Assembly (NCBI GenBank): GCA_007128995.1
Contig: SKWJ01000448.1
Span: 1-6,051 of the forward strand
Length of the DNA: 6,051 nt
Source: Paracoccaceae bacterium
GTDB taxonomy: Bacteria > Pseudomonadota > Alphaproteobacteria > Rhodobacterales > Rhodobacteraceae
Reading direction: 5' to 3'
Below the pieces are notes generated by a model that had not been told where the DNA came from, ran no database searches, and worked only from the letters and a program-made list of their open reading frames with translations. Position 1 is the first letter of the stretch; each line of letters begins with the position of its first letter. The translations under genes and the position numbers were made by a program. Positions 5,600 to 6,051 of this stretch are shown piece after piece.

Positions 5600-6051
5600 G
5601 CACACCGCGCCCGCTGCGTTTCGTCTTCGGCATGCTGGCGCTCGCAGGTATCAGCAAGATGGTGATGGTGACGTTGGATCATGCGCCTTTTGATCAGGCA
5701 GGGACCGGTTCAGAGCGGTCATCATCGCTGTTCGTGGCGACAGCATCAGCAGATACAGAGCTTGCGGCAGACAATCTTTCTGAAGCACCCTGCGCCTGCG
5801 AGGGCGTCGCTGCCGACACTCCCGAAGAAGTACTTGCCGCGATAATGGCAGAGCGCGGTTTGCTGGAAATGCAAAGATCAACAGTGGCGCAGCGCGCGGC
5901 CGAAATCGAACTTGCCAACGAGATGCTTGAAATGGAAACGGCGCGACTGTCAGAACTGAAGCAGGAAGTCGAAACCCTGCTGGAACGCGCCAGTGTCGAG
6001 CATCGGGCCGATGTCGAACGACTTGTAGCGCTCTATACAAATATGAAGCCA
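5596..6051 (+). CDS. MotE-like periplasmic coiled-coil flagellar protein (3' end off the window)
   Basis: 152 codons are visible and the frame is open at the right edge. The protein starts with a hydrophobic segment at about 8-26, which acts as a signal anchor or uncleaved signal, followed by a low-complexity Ser/Ala/Asp linker holding a C-x-C pair (C66, C68), then a strongly helical Glu/Leu/Ala-rich region at about 76-138 that reads as a coiled coil, and finally RLVALYTNMKP. That last stretch matches the start of the MgtE-N-like domain found in MotE (L..lY..MKP.dAA), whose remainder lies beyond the window. In Sinorhizobium MotE is a periplasmic chaperone for the stator-associated protein MotC. 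The start overlaps the previous stop (ATGA), with GGAG at 5583-5586. The exact role here is unknown; an alternative is a generic MgtE-N-domain flagellar protein. Confidence 0.75.
   Translation, partial: MSTPRPLRFVFGMLALAGISKMVMVTLDHAPFDQAGTGSERSSSLFVATASADTELAADNLSEAPCACEGVAADTPEEVLAAIMAERGLLEMQRSTVAQRAAEIELANEMLEMETARLSELKQEVETLLERASVEHRADVERLVALYTNMKP

Noticed and set aside
5651..6040. 129-codon minus-strand open frame opposite the MotE-like gene
   Set aside because: The plus strand encodes a membrane segment, coiled coil and YTNMKP motif in one frame coupled to the previous gene, so the antisense frame is taken as a shadow.

Overview
The window is a dense flagellar basal-body gene cluster of the alphaproteobacterial type, most likely from a member of the Rhodobacterales (Roseobacter/Rhodobacter group). 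The reasons are the high-GC coding sequence, the alphaproteobacterial character of FliM and FliF, the presence of PflI-like (DUF6468-type) and MotE-like genes directly after fliM, and a perfect TTAA-N7-TTAA box (consensus for the cell-cycle regulator CtrA) in the only real intergenic gap. The genus cannot be settled from the sequence alone.

Layout. Two divergent gene sets leave a 149-bp, strikingly AT-rich control region (3492-3640). The minus-strand set reads leftwards: fliF (MS ring), fliH (export ATPase regulator), fliN (C-ring), fliP (export gate, cut by the left edge). The gaps between these genes are only 2-6 nt, so they are very probably one operon. The plus-strand set reads rightwards: fliL (stator-associated membrane protein), fliM (C-ring switch protein), a short bitopic membrane protein resembling the flagellar positioning protein PflI, and a MotE-like periplasmic coiled-coil protein cut by the right edge. 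fliL/fliM and the PflI-like/MotE-like pair overlap by ATGA, and the PflI-like gene starts 4 nt after fliM, so this is a second operon.

How they work together. FliF builds the MS ring in the inner membrane. FliM and FliN form the rotor switch (C-ring), FliP is part of the export gate inside the MS ring, and FliH tethers the export ATPase. FliL and, by family, MotE act on the stator side, and PflI-type proteins influence where the flagellum is placed. The window thus mixes rotor, export, stator and placement functions under what looks like a shared CtrA-responsive divergent promoter. fliG, fliO and fliI are not in the window.

Nothing here looks like a new system. No mobile element, RNA gene, CRISPR array or broken gene was seen. 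The points most worth a second look are the control region (CtrA box and a 10-bp direct repeat with 22-bp period), the absence of the usual CheY-P docking motif at the FliM N-terminus, and the two poorly characterised genes after fliM.
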